From Chlamydoabsidia padenii (taxonomy: Eukaryota > Mucoromycota > Mucoromycetes > Mucorales > Cunninghamellaceae): 64,000 nt of DNA. Where the stretch lies: contig JAIWND010000009.1 in assembly GCA_025330725.1 (NCBI GenBank), forward strand, positions 682,001-746,000, given 5' to 3'. The translations under genes were made by a program, and so were the position numbers. Under the pieces are notes generated by a model. That model saw nothing but the letters and a program-made list of their open reading frames with translations, did no database searches and had not been told where the DNA came from. Shown here in pieces: positions 1 through 11,121 of this stretch. Numbering within the stretch: the stretch's first letter is position 1; every line of letters begins with the position of its first letter.

Positions 1-4
1 TTAC

Positions 5-561
5 CTTGGATCCACTTCTTCTCGACCACGACCATAAACGGGAATGATTTTATCTTGAGGACAACCCGCTTTACACATTGGACAAGTAGGATTTATAGTT
101 TGTTGGTCCAACCATCTTGATAAACAGACCCAGCTAAAACAAAAAAAAAAAAAAAAAAAAAAAGTTCAAGTGTGAGTCAGTATTAGTATTCTTGTGATAT
201 GTTCAATGCTTACCAGAATAAATGGCCACAAACGGTCAGTACAGGGTATATAGCTGTGTCAAAACTATATGACAAGATGATATACTCTTCATGTTAGTTT
301 TCATGATGTTGTTCTTTTCCTTTGGGGTTGAACTTACCATATATTACAATCATAAAAGCCTTTGTTGGTATAGCTCAAGTCGTTGAATGGGTTACTGGTT
401 ACTTGTTGCTTCTTGTCATGTTCCGGTGCACTTTGTGTCGTCGTTTCACAGTGTCGACGCCGTAAAAACGAGCAAGTATTTGGTTTCTCATTGGTATCAC
501 TTGTGGTGGTAGAGGGTATATCTGTCGAGCGAGGGGTTGTTGCTGTTGTTGCTAAAACCAT
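5..561 (-). CDS. RNF5/RNF185-like RING E3 ubiquitin ligase (partial, C-terminus outside window)
   Basis: Read on the minus strand with exons 338-561, 214-264 and 5-133, joined in phase at canonical GT/AG sites. After an about 70-residue Thr/Ser-rich N-terminus the joined protein reads FYDCNICFDTA, then CGHLFCWVCLSRWL, then NPTCPMCKAG and IPVYGRGR. This is the complete C3HC4 RING of the RNF5/RNF185 family, including the family's conserved tail after the last Cys pair (V/I-I-P-x-Y-G-R-G). Known members are tail-anchored ER or mitochondrial-membrane E3 ligases acting in ER-associated degradation. The anchoring C-terminal hydrophobic segment would lie beyond base 1, where a GTAA donor ends the last visible exon. 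Start chosen at the first in-frame ATG. Family assignment is firm; the exact ortholog is an inference. Confidence 0.85.
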
Positions 562-1097
562 ATTACATGGATAGAGTCGTTTGCTGTATGTAGGTTGAAT
601 GAATGGTCTAAAATTAAAATAAATAAATAAAAGAGTGTGTGAAAAGAAAGAGGAAGGGAAAAAAAGAAGGAAGAATAACGAAAATCTCCTCCTTATAGAC
701 GGAGTTTAAATCTCACTCCCTTCCCCCATCCCTTAACTAACTTTTAGCTCCCTTTCAGTACCCCCTTGAGCGTGATTGTGCTTCTATTATTCTTTTTAAA
801 AAACGTCAATGTGGCTGACATATATGTATATAAACGTGTTTTTTATTGTGATTCCCCTCTAAAAAGAAGGGTGTAATAATTAAAAGATTAAGATAGTAAC
901 TGTATATGAATAAATAATTAGGAAGAAGGATATATAAGGGTAATAAAGTATGTGCGGGGTATCAAATAATCAAATCCATGCCATTTTGTAATAACCAGAG
1001 AATAGATTCATGCCGCCATTCCTCTATTAAAACAAAGAATACAAGTTAAATGAGTCCATCCATCCATCTATATATACACATGTATAGTTTTCTTTTC
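562..1097. other. Intergenic: RING-ligase upstream region and RBR-ligase 3' end
   Basis: This 536-bp AT-rich stretch lies between two minus-strand genes. It should hold the promoter of the RING gene and the 3' UTR of the RBR gene. I see no convincing ORF and no clear copy of the CGGGATTTGAAA motif found upstream of other genes. Confidence 0.5.
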
Positions 1098-3433
1098 TTA
1101 TTTACCGATTTTATCCATAGTTGATCTTGGACCAACAACAACATCAGGTAATTGCTTGATCACATCAGGATGTGCTTCTAGATATTCCCGCCGGGCCACA
1201 GCTGCAGCTTTTTGAATGGATTCATCTTCGGGGTCAGTCTTGTAGAGATCACACTTGTTACATTTGTCGCATGGTGATCCAGGAATAACACGGAAATGAT
1301 CACAAAAATGAGCATAAGATTCTATTAGAGAGAGAGAGAGAGAGAGAGAGAGGTAAGAAGATGTATGAATACAGGTTAATGGGATTTTACCTTTTCCAAT
1401 GTCCTTCCGACATATATAACACATAGCATAACCACATTGGCATTTAATCTTGTTACAACCATCGGACTTTTGGAATGATAGATTACAGACTGGACACTAT
1501 GTAGAATCAAACCAAGATTAATAAATCACCCCCTTACTTTTTAGTTGATAAACAGTCCAACTTACAGTTCGTTTGACAGCGTCCGCCATAGCCTATAATA
1601 ATATCAAAATGCATATTAGTTACACACCCCTCCCCCTTTCCGGGAATTTTTTTTTTTTTTTTAATTCTATTTCTTACCTTTTCGATATATAACCGAAGAC
1701 CATCCTTTTCATTTTCCCAGCAACTATGTAAGCCACGAATCACATGCATACATTGTAAACAGGTAAGCTTACCACAAGATGGATTACGACATTGGAAAGC
1801 ATACCCCCGGCGTTTGTTAACCAGTCGATTATAAGCAATCTGCAGATCACTTTGCAAGTCCCACTGTTGCCAAACAAAGAATAAGAGAGGCACAATAAGA
1901 ATAAGAGTAAACAAGAGGGTGAGATTCATCATTGTCTTCTTCCCACCATCACCATTACCACCCATAATGATGATCATCCCCAGTAATAACAATACCATGA
2001 CCCACCGAGCGATCGAGATCAATGTCATTGTTTTTTCCACCACATGTTGTATCGGTCGAATCGATTCATCCAATTCACAGTAAGAGCAAGCAGCACATTG
2101 CACCAGAGCCCATGATTGTCGTGCCATATTCACCTCGAACAGAGATGTTTCATACGCTTTCCAAAGATCGCTAGATAATACTTGATCTTGAAGGACCCGC
2201 GTCGGTAAGCATCCTGGGCACCTGACGTTATCCGAAGCAATACAAGGGATTCGTTCCACCCCACGTAACGCACCTTGGCCAAAGAGTCCTTCCATCATGA
2301 ATCGTGTGATACAGTCGTGACAGAATGAATGGGTGCCTTGACTACAAAATACCAATTGTTCGAATGCATAATCGCCAAAACAACAACCGCAAGTGATGGA
2401 TTGATCACAGTCATCGTATTCTTGATTATTGATTTCGTGTGCTAGGGTTTGGTCGAGTACCGATTGTTGATCCAGTTTACGTTTCCGTAGTTGATTCAGT
2501 TCCATTAAGAAGACATCATCTCCACGTGATAGTATTGGTAACGATGTTGATGTTGATGATGATGAGGAAGAAGATGAGGAAGATGAGGAGCCTGTTTTTG
2601 CCAAGGACCAATGAGTAAAGAAGTTACGAATAGATCGCCAAAAACCACCTGATCCCATTTCAGACAGTTGATCGTAACTATTGATGTAATCCCAGTTGTT
2701 TTCAGCAAGTACCGCACATATCGATGATTTCCATATCTTTTTTTTTTTTTTTTTTAATATTATCATAAATAAAAAGTTGATTAGCTCTTCTTGATTACAA
2801 CCAGTTTTTTCTTTCTCTTTTATTTACCTGCGGATAGTCTATTGCCAGTTGGTCCATTGCTTGAGTTTTATAAAGTCCACTGCGGAACAAGTCGTGACGA
2901 GAGAGTCGACCATAATCCAATCGTTCAGGGACCCGAGAATCAGCCAAGATAGTCGTCGTTACTTGTTCCACTATACTATGGTCGTGTTGTTCCACCAACT
3001 GTCGTAAATAATCTACATCACAATCCGGAAACAACCGAGTAGCCAAAGTGTAAAGAGCAGAATTCCATCGTTGATGTTGTTGCGTAGCCAACACGTTTGT
3101 GGGTATAACAACCGATCCAGTATCGTTGACTTGTACTTGATAAGGTAATCGAGGATAGTGACCACCCAAGCTAAAGATCTTTTCTGTTACCCGTTCCACA
3201 TGATCAGAGTCGTAATAAGATAAACAATCTCGAAAGTATTCTGGATCTATAATGTCGTCAACAGTAACAACAATGATATTAAGAATAACAAAAAGAAGTG
3301 TTAGTAGGTATGTTTGCCAAGAGATCGTTTTCTTACCTCCAAGTGGGAAGAGAGTGAGTAATTGATCAACAAGATGCTTTTCGCTTTGTTTGGATGATGA
3401 TGTATCTGGTTGCTTTCTATAATGCCTTGTCAT
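1098..3433 (-). CDS. RBR-type E3 ubiquitin ligase, RNF216/TRIAD3-like, with two membrane segments inside the IBR
   Basis: Six exons: 3337-3433, 2828-3246, 1678-2736, 1566-1592 (27 nt), 1391-1496 and 1098-1321, giving 643 residues. RING1 (CGCC...C..GTHSFCHDC...CPGC) is followed by an IBR starting CAACSYC, whose second half is CRNPSCGKLTCLQC. RING2 is CPVCNLSF...GCNKIKCQCGYAMCYICR, followed by the RNF216-type Cys/His tail (HFCDHF...PCDKCNKCDLY). The arrangement and the tail match RNF216/TRIAD3, a ligase that forms ubiquitin thioesters through the RING2 Cys. An insertion of roughly 90 residues separates the two halves of the IBR and holds two hydrophobic stretches (VMVLLLLGMIIIM and LTLLFTLILIVPLLFFV), predicting a membrane hairpin. 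The N-terminal 170 residues look like the helical region preceding RING1 in this family. The Ser-rich linker is low complexity. Confidence 0.85.
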
Positions 3434-3877
3434 TCAAAAAAAAAGGGAAAAAAAAAAAAGAGTGTGTGGAGATAAAATATAAAGTAGAGAAGAATGGGGA
3501 AAGAGACAAAAAAAAAAAAAAAAGAAAAAAAAAAAAAAAAAGTCAACGCAAAGTTGTTTTTTTTATCCACATGCAAAAAATCGGGATTTGAATTTTTCCA
3601 GTGGACATCTTTAATGCATGGCAAAAAACGATGATGTTCCAAAAAGAGGCCATCCAAAAAAGGATGACAAGGACCCACACTATGTTTCGGTTTTTTTTCT
3701 TTTTCTCTGAGCAGAAAAAAACGGACCTATCAAATTGAATCTAATGGCCGCTTATGAAAGCAACGGGGTTTCAAAAAACATCGATTAAAAAGGGTCTTAA
3801 TTTTTTTCTTCCCTCCTTCTTCTACCCTTTCCTTTCGACATTACCCTCTTTTTTTTTTTTAACATTACACCCCTTTC
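3434..3877. promoter_or_regulatory. Divergent promoter between RBR ligase and DUF3605 gene
   Basis: This 444-bp region separates two diverging start codons. It holds one good copy of the recurrent motif (TCGGGATTTGAAT at 3581-3593) and a variant (CGGGGTTTCAAA at 3764-3775), together with several A/T homopolymers. That it is a promoter follows from gene orientation; the motif's function is inferred from its recurrence. Confidence 0.55.
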
Positions 3878-4425
3878 ATGGCTCCTCATATTGATACAGC
3901 ACCTTCAACTACCCCTATTGAAAAGGGTAAGAATAATGATATTTTTACCTGGGAACAAGTATACCACTTTGTATGTAAGTAATATTACCCTTTATCTTCT
4001 CCTAGCAAAACCACTCATTCTTTTTGATAGCGACCAACCAAATCAAAAAGATATATCGACATCCTAGTGTGCAAAATGTCTATAACCAATGGATCAAGGA
4101 AACATTAGCCACCTATGGAACCATTGAAAACTACTTATTATCCACCAAACTCAAATTCCCTCCACCCTCCTCATCCAATGATCCACCAGCTGTCATTATA
4201 TTACCCAATGACTTTCCTTACTCGGTGGAAGACGGCATCAAGCATATCCTGATTTGGTCTCAAGTCCCTTTGGATCCTGATTATGTCGAACAAATCCTTA
4301 AAGAACATTACGATATGGCAACATGGGAATGGGTCTATTGGGTTAATCCTCCTGAAATCCAATCCGTCAAGAAACTGCCTCATGTCCATGTCTTTTTACG
4401 ACAACGTCCAAACTTAGTTTTATAG
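3878..4425 (+). CDS. DUF3605 family protein (GIG1-like, N-acetylglucosamine-induced protein type)
   Basis: Two exons, 3878-3974 and 4031-4425, joined in phase (T|GTAAGT ... TAG|CG), giving 163 residues. After a short start the protein reads FTWEQVYHFV, RHPSVQNVYNQW, ILPNDFPYSVEDGIKHILIW and WEWVYWVNPPEIQSV, and ends in HVHVFLRQR. The W-x-N-P-P...S followed by the H-V-H-V-F-x-R block is characteristic of the fungal DUF3605 family, which includes Candida Gig1. Molecular function is unknown; no catalytic assignment is justified. It is a compact single-domain protein without signal peptide or membrane segment. Confidence 0.85.
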
Positions 4426-5034
4426 ATTCCCCCCCCTCTCTCTCTCCCCATATAGTTTTACCAATAGTATAGAATATAGACTTACCCCATTTCAAATCAA
4501 ATAAATATGTATTAAACGTGTATAAACAAAGTCTACTGTGATAGGGGGATGTGTGTAGGGTCATCATGAGAACTGCATGAAAAAGCTAGACAAATCGGGA
4601 ATTGAAATACCGGGAGTTTCAACATTGGATCGATCATTACAGAAATGGCAACCAGTACCCATGCGATGACAGTTAATGATAGAACACCAAGATTACATGA
4701 CAGTAATAAATTATACAAACACATCTACGTCATTAAGATTACATGGCACCAATATATACATATACATACAAAGACATAAATATCATGAGGCAAAAAGACA
4801 TCACCGTTTTTTTTTTATTAATAAGAGGGGTAGTAGTGTGATAAGAGGAATGGTAATATGAGAATGTAAAAAAAACAAAGCAATGAAGAGGATGAATAAA
4901 CAGAGTAAATAAAAGGGGATGAAGGGGGAGCTATATATGATTATCAAATAACAAGACCGAAGGGGGGGGGTTCTAAAACATGATTATTTTTTAGATTTCT
5001 CCAACCAGACATTAACACAAAAGAGAGCCTACAT
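4426..5034. other. Convergent intergenic region
   Basis: This 609-bp stretch lies between the 3' ends of the DUF3605 gene (+) and the CCHC gene (-). It is AT-rich, with no ORF that looks coding. One variant of the recurrent motif, TCGGGAATTGAAAT at 4595-4608, sits here although no gene start is nearby. It may be a chance match or mark an undetected transcript. Confidence 0.4.
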
Positions 5035-6175
5035 TTAGTTGTTTTGAGGACATTCACGAGACTAAAGACGAAAGACATTAGTTAGTTATATATAACCTAT
5101 AAGCATAATGATATGTTTCTACTTACGATGTGGCCAGTTTGTTGACAGTTGTAGCAAAGTTTGGCTTGAGCAGGTTGATCACAATCCCGAGACATATGAC
5201 CAAAGTTCTATATGAAGAGAGTAAGGTGAGTTGTCTTTTTTTTTTTTTTTTTTTTTTTTTTTCCCTCCTATAAAAATGACTTACACCACAGTTGTAGCAC
5301 TTGGAACCACCTTGACCGTTGGGGCATCTAATAAAAGAAATGGACAATGGTTACAAACGCATTCATGAGGGTTTTCCACCCCCATCCTTTTTTATTTTCC
5401 TACTTACTGACGACTCATGTGTCCAGAGCCACCGCATGAGTAACAGCTCATGTCAGATCGACCACCACCATAAGAGTTGTTACCACCTTCAGGGCAGTTA
5501 CGAGAGATATGGCCAGTCTTACCACACTATAAAAAGTGAGCCGATGATTAATAATTGATCATTCATCCTTGATGATATCATTTTACTTACGCCGTAACAA
5601 GAGGGAGAGTAGCTATCTTGAGTAGCATCAGGACAGTCGCGAGACTATAATATTAAAAAGTAAGTAAGCAGATCCCTTGCCCTTGCATTTTCTTACCATG
5701 TGGCCAGGTTGGTTGCACTTGTAGCAGAGCTTTTCAGCACGGGCTTCAGTACTATTTAAAAAAAAAATAGTAGATTAGTTATCAGTAATCACATAAACAA
5801 TTATGTCTTGTTACTTTACCAATCGCTGCTAAGATGACCTTCTTGACGGCAGTTGTAGCTGAATTTTAAATAAGAACAATGACCAACAAGTTAATGTTAG
5901 TAAGTGGGGAAGAGAGAGATGGAATGTAAATACTTACCAGACAGATTCGGTCTTGGGGCAATCACGGACTTGGTGACCGGCTACACAATAAAAAGAAGAA
6001 ATGGTCAGTAATCATAAAGAGTAAACATATAGTCCAAGATACTACATCAGTGATAATCAACAAGATTGGAGATCCAAGACTTGTAAAGTAAACCAACAAG
6101 ATATAATACCATTACGCGTACTATAGGATAAGAATACATACGTTCACCACATTTGTAACAAGAACGGAAAGACAT
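5035..6175 (-). CDS. GIS2: CCHC zinc-knuckle nucleic-acid-binding protein, GIS2/CNBP/Byr3 family
   Basis: Nine small exons: 6142-6175, 5938-5980, 5820-5858, 5697-5751, 5591-5644, 5408-5526, 5285-5327, 5127-5207 and 5035-5061. They sum to 495 nt, or 164 residues. The protein is almost entirely seven CX2CX4HX4C knuckles: CYKCGEPGHQVRDC, CYNCRQEGHLSSDC, CYKCNQPGHMSRDC, CYGCGKTGHISRNC, CYSCGGSGHMSRQC, CYNCGNFGHMSRDC and CYNCQQTGHISREC. A short Gly-rich spacer separates knuckles 4 and 5. Seven knuckles and this length fit yeast Gis2, S. pombe Byr3 and animal CNBP, which bind single-stranded nucleic acid and mRNA and influence translation. Introns interrupt individual knuckles. Confidence 0.93.
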
Positions 6176-6367
6176 GATTTATAAAGAGAGAAGGAGAGAG
6201 TTTTGGTTTATTTAAAAAGAAGAAGAGAAGAAGGGAGACAAAATAAAAATAAAAAAAAAGTATTAAAATATAAAAAAGAGGCTTTTTTTTTTTATCTAAG
6301 CAATGTGGTAAGAGGGGGCGATGTGCGATGCGAAAAAATTTTCAGGGTGAGGCTGGGTTTTAATTTG

Positions 6368-9300
6368 TTAACGGCGTACTTTTTTTCGTTGAGCAGGTTG
6401 TTGTTCGTCACCACCACGTTTATGTTGTTTACGTTCGTCAGCTATAAAAGTAAAAGAATGATGAGTATTCATTGAATCGATCTTATTGAGTGATGGTTCC
6501 TAGTCTTTACCTTTGATTGCTTTTTCTTCCAGTTCGTCCCAATCTGTCACCCAATAGAATAGAGTTAGTTAGTTAATTCCCAATATACATTTCTTCCTTT
6601 CTCCCCCCCCCCATTAACTTACCTTCACCAGAGTCTGATAATTCTTCTTCAGAGGCAGATTCATCGGAAGCGGCAACAGAAGCATCATCGCTTTCTTCAC
6701 TAGAGCTTTCTTCAAAGTCATCCTCGCTCATTTCGAATTCAGATTCCTCGTCAGATTCAAGATCCGCATCTTCGTCCTATTAATGTAAATAAAAAATGTA
6801 TGTGAGTTCATGCATGATTGATTAAATGATGACTTACATCAGTATCATTAGATAAGAATTTCCAACCATCGTTCTTGAAGAATTCAGCAGGATTTTCATT
6901 GACAGTTTTCATAATCATACTCCAGTTCAAGTTGACAGGACCTTCGGTGAATACCACATCGACAGAGCTATCATAGACACCAATTGCGTTTAGTAAGACA
7001 TATATATCCTTTGTTTTTCCCCCCCTCTATCACTACTTACTTTAGCCATTCCTTCACATTATCCAGTTGAGTCATGGGGATCGTATTGATTTGTATAGGT
7101 GTTCGTTGAAAGTCCTTGAAGACAAAGACCAGATCAAAGTTCTTGAGACCGAATTGTACCCGTTCCAAATGCGCAATTTCGATTTCGCTGAGTGTGATCA
7201 CCATGAAGGGAGGATCGGATAGATGGACCAGACAATCAGTGGTGGGTTGTAATAGGACATTGGATCTGAATGGTACACCTTGGAATCCGAGTTCACGGAA
7301 TGGAATATCAACTTCAATACGATCATCACTCTATACATAAAATAAAAGAGTCGGTTAGTTTCTTTTTTTTTATTTTTTATCTTGATTGGGTTTAACTTAC
7401 AGCTTCAGCAATTTTTTCCGCAAATGTCTTGAATTCTTGGTTAAGATTCGCCCGGCGCCTTCGTTCTTCACGTTCAGATTCTAATTCATCTTCGTCCCCG
7501 TAAATGTGTCGTCGACGTTTGTTGCCAGTTTCATCGAATTGGATATCCGAAGCTTCACGGTAGAATTGGACATCCTATAACAAAACAAGTTAGATTACTT
7601 TCATGCTTCCTCATTCATTCATCCATTTCTACTTACTTTTGCCTTTTTCTTCCCAATAAGCACAGGGTTTTTAAAGTGAATATGGATCAACACCACCAGT
7701 TCATTATCACATGGTTGGAAGAAGAGATGTTTCACATTGCTGAAGAGGACATCTTAAAAAAAAAAAAAGACATCGAGTTAGTATACATTAGTATTACCCA
7801 TGTTAATACTACTTACTAAAGGAGTTATCAGATCGAATGGATTGATATCTTAAACCATTAGTATGGATTTCCAATTCACCAGGTAAACGTTTGCCATCCA
7901 GTTGAGGTCGTACATATACTTCAGGGAGTTTGAAGGGACGTCGTCCTTTAATTTGAATTAGGTTATCTTGTTCCACCACATCTGCCATTTCTTTTCGTTG
8001 AGCTTCCTTCTTGACAGCATCCTTCTTCAGATCGGTAATGTCACGATAGATTTCGGCCATTCTTGTTGTGTTGGCACTTCGGAAGGTCAAGGCGCGGACA
8101 AATGTAGCATTGGCATCATCAAATGGCTATATAGTAAAAAGAAGAATAAGCATTTAGTATATTCCTTTTCCCCCCCGCCTCTTGCCTTTGCTTTTTAAAC
8201 CTTACCAGATCCTCCTTCTTGTTACCAGCTTGACCAGGAGTAACAAAGTTAAAGCGTAACATGACGAATTCACCTTCATCACTTTTACTAGCTGTTTTCA
8301 AGGTGGAGATATGGAAGGGGACAGCCATACCATAGATAGGAAGAATCACCGTTTCGTTTCGTTTATCCACGACAATCTATTAAAGTTAAATATAATAAAG
8401 TTAGTTTCCCTATTAGTCTTTTTTTTTTTTCATATATATTACCCTAAGATCCCTAACTTCACGAGGTAGTTTAGCTTCAGATCGATAACTTTCGAATTTC
8501 CGGAAAACCGCCTTGTCATCACCCTTGTCATTTTGAGTTTCTTCCGAGAATCTTTTGAGGCCATCCAGTTGTTTTTGAGCAAAGAGATCCTTTTGGTGGT
8601 CCTTGCGTTTCTGTTCCTTGGAGTCTTCGTCTTGTTCTTCACTACGGAATTTGCTTCGTAAGATGGCAGTTTTGGAGACAGGTTCATTCTTGATAGAAGC
8701 ACGTTGAGAGGTGGATGTAGTTGCTTTTGATGATGATGATGATGATTTGGCTGAGCTGGATGATTTCTGTTGTTGAGTTTTTGTTGATGATTTGTTATTG
8801 TTCTTGTTGGCATTGTCGTCCACACTGTCGTCTTCCTTTAAAAAGTAAGACACTTCATTCAATCGTTTGCTGCATTCCGTCAATGTCACTGGTAATTCGT
8901 TGGTCACCCTGATTGTATCCACCAGTAAAAGGGAGTAGTTTCGACGCCGAGGATCGTTAGTGGGTGCTTCGGTGTTTTCCAGATCAGCAAAACCAAGAGA
9001 GAGATTGAGGACCATGTTGCTTTTGAGTTCACGGGCGTTTTTGGCTGACAGCACATAGTTTTGTTCTCTAAATTCGATACCCATGCCGAATCCAATGTTT
9101 TTGGTAAAGTGTTGTTCCAGATCGGGTCGTTTGCTTCGGATATAGGCTATTGCTTTGTTGTAAACATCCTTCATTTTGACACCATCACGAATTGTTTCCA
9201 TCACCCGATGTTGCAAGTCCAAAAGGAATTCATAGTTCTTTTCTTGTGCTTTGGTAGGATCGATCAAATAAGTTCGGCCAATGTTGGAGCAGTAGGATTT

Positions 9301-10605
9301 GTATCGGGTACCAAAGGAGCATAGAATGACCCCACTGTGTAATGATTTGTTGTCAGATACCGCTGATGATCTCAAGTCGTATTTGCCACCACTTTGTATA
9401 ATAGGACTATAACACCAGTCAAGTTCATCCTTGTTTTCAATCTACAATATGTGGTTTGGTTAGTCAGTTCATATATTCTATTCTATTCTATTCTATTCTA
9501 TTCTATTATACTTACTTCAGCAGGAAGACGAATTCGTTTTTCCAATTTGGGATCCTCCAATGTATTTTCAGTCATATCCGCCAGTTTTTCATGAGACACA
9601 TCCTTTTCTTCGTCAATAATCTTGGACATTTCTTCAGTAAAGTAGTGTTTCATAATGTTTGATGTGACCTTGGCCGCCGTTCGTAAGATCCTCTATAATA
9701 GATGTCAAATAAGTTATAAAAAAAAAAAAAAAAAAGTTGTCTATTACATGTGTGGCTACTTACTAATTCATCATCATCCTTGACAGCAATACAGGCAGAA
9801 ATAGCAGGAGCAATATCCACTTCTTCATATGATTTTCCAGATTTCGATAAAGCTTTGGTCCATTCATCCACCACCTTGCCTTTATATTTATCCTTGACGA
9901 GTATCCCAACACGTTTCTATTCATTCAATCAGAAAGAGAAAAGATGTATGTTAGTATGATATATAACCTTTCCAATCCCCGCCACCCCAGAATACTTACA
10001 CCAGCCAAAGATTCAACAAGAGGTGCATACAATGGTACATTTTCTTCCACTGTTTTCATACGTCGAATCACTTCCACGGGTACAGGTCCATTCTTTAGTT
10101 TTTCAAATAAATCGGCTGTAGTATTAAAAAGATTAAAAAATAAGCATGTTAGTATCACTATTAAAAAAAAAAAAAAAAAGGATAGATTCGTTTTACCTTT
10201 CTTGTTACCAGCTACAAAAGTAAACTTGTCGGGTGTCAATAGTAAGAGAGTTTGATATGATGGGCCACCAGTCAACCAAGTCTAATAGAAGAATAAAAGG
10301 AGAGGAATGAGTGTGATAGATCATCAAGTCGATTTGGTATTCTACAATAAAGACATACTTGAATCGTTGTTGATTTGCGGTATGGGTTATCGTCCTCGTC
10401 TTCACCAACAAGGACAAGAATAGCGTCAGTGTTTTGAAAGAGTTCGATGTTGGATGGAATCTATTACAACAAAAAAAAAAAAAAAAAAAAAGAGTGAGTA
10501 GGAGGAAGAGTCGCATCAAATGTTAGATTCTTATCTTACCTTCCATTGGGAGACAAAGAACTTTGCCCGTTTATGGAATCGTTTACTATCGAGTTCACCA
10601 GTCAT
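6368..10605 (-). CDS. SPT16: FACT complex subunit SPT16 (histone chaperone)
   Basis: Sixteen exons: 10540-10605, 10359-10460, 10197-10281, 10000-10115, 9764-9916, 9516-9692, 8443-9441, 8206-8376, 7817-8126, 7637-7752, 7401-7574, 7041-7330, 6838-6967, 6623-6776, 6511-6543 and 6368-6441. The sum is 3150 nt, or 1049 residues, the usual SPT16 length. The N-terminal aminopeptidase-like domain is clear ([38 protein letters not shown]). It is followed by a Ser/Gln-rich linker, the middle domain ([22 protein letters not shown]) and an acidic Asp/Glu/Ser tail, then a basic end (RKKVRR) that could act as a nuclear localization signal. SPT16 with POB3/SSRP1 removes and redeposits H2A-H2B during transcription and replication. 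One intron carries a (TTCTA)n microsatellite. Confidence 0.97.
9476..9510. repeat. (TTCTA)n microsatellite in an SPT16 intron
   Basis: About six consecutive TTCTA units lie just inside the intron between SPT16 exons 9516-9692 and 8443-9441. In the gene's orientation the repeat forms part of the intron body near the donor. No function is implied; length polymorphism is expected. Confidence 0.85.
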
Positions 10606-11121
10606 TATTAGTTCTTTTTATATAAAAGAGAAAGTGAAAGTGAAGAGGCTAAAAAGATAAATTTTTCGACTAGCCACGCGCACACATTAATTCGCGTTTC
10701 AAATCCCGAAAGATGCCCAAAAGTCACAGCTTGAGTGAGAGAGTAGAAAAGGGTCGTCGGTGTCGCTGACCGAAGGAAGATTAATAACATGCAAAAGCTT
10801 ATAATCTTCTTTTTTTTTTTTTCTCTCTTCCTCTTTATCATATGAACCACTTGGAACTCTCTTGGAACAAACAAACAACAAACCAGTTTCACCAAGAAGG
10901 ATTCATCGTTTACATATATCAGTTGACTGGAAATGGTCATTTTGCGGGACCCTTCTCTTGACGGGAATGATCATCACGAGCAACCATGACAATTTAAGTT
11001 TTAAATCCCGACGTCTAACTGGGAAAATTCCAACCGGGTTTAATACATTTTTTTCCTTTTCTTTCCTCTTCTTTCATTCTCCTCAGACTTTTTTTTATTA
11101 TCTCTCTCTGTGGAATACATC
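10606..11121. promoter_or_regulatory. Divergent promoter SPT16 / oxysterol-binding protein
   Basis: This 516-bp region between diverging starts contains two copies of the recurrent motif, TTTCAAATCCCGA (10697-10709) and TTTTAAATCCCGA (10999-11011), one nearer each gene. Near the SPT16 side there are ACGCG- and TTCGCGTTTC-like sites (about 10675-10700) resembling MBF/E2F-type elements, which would suit a replication-linked chromatin factor. The factor assignment is inference. Confidence 0.5.

Noticed and set aside
1860..2060. Possibility that the hydrophobic insert in the RBR ligase is an unspliced intron
   Set aside because: No GTAAG- or GTATG-type donor is present, the segment is open, and its base composition is not like the T/A-rich introns of the gene. 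Kept as coding, with RNA-seq named as the test.
3394..3678. Overlapping Lys-rich and Phe-rich ORFs on opposite strands
   Set aside because: They are translations of A/T homopolymers in the divergent promoter between the RBR and DUF3605 genes; no domain or splice context.
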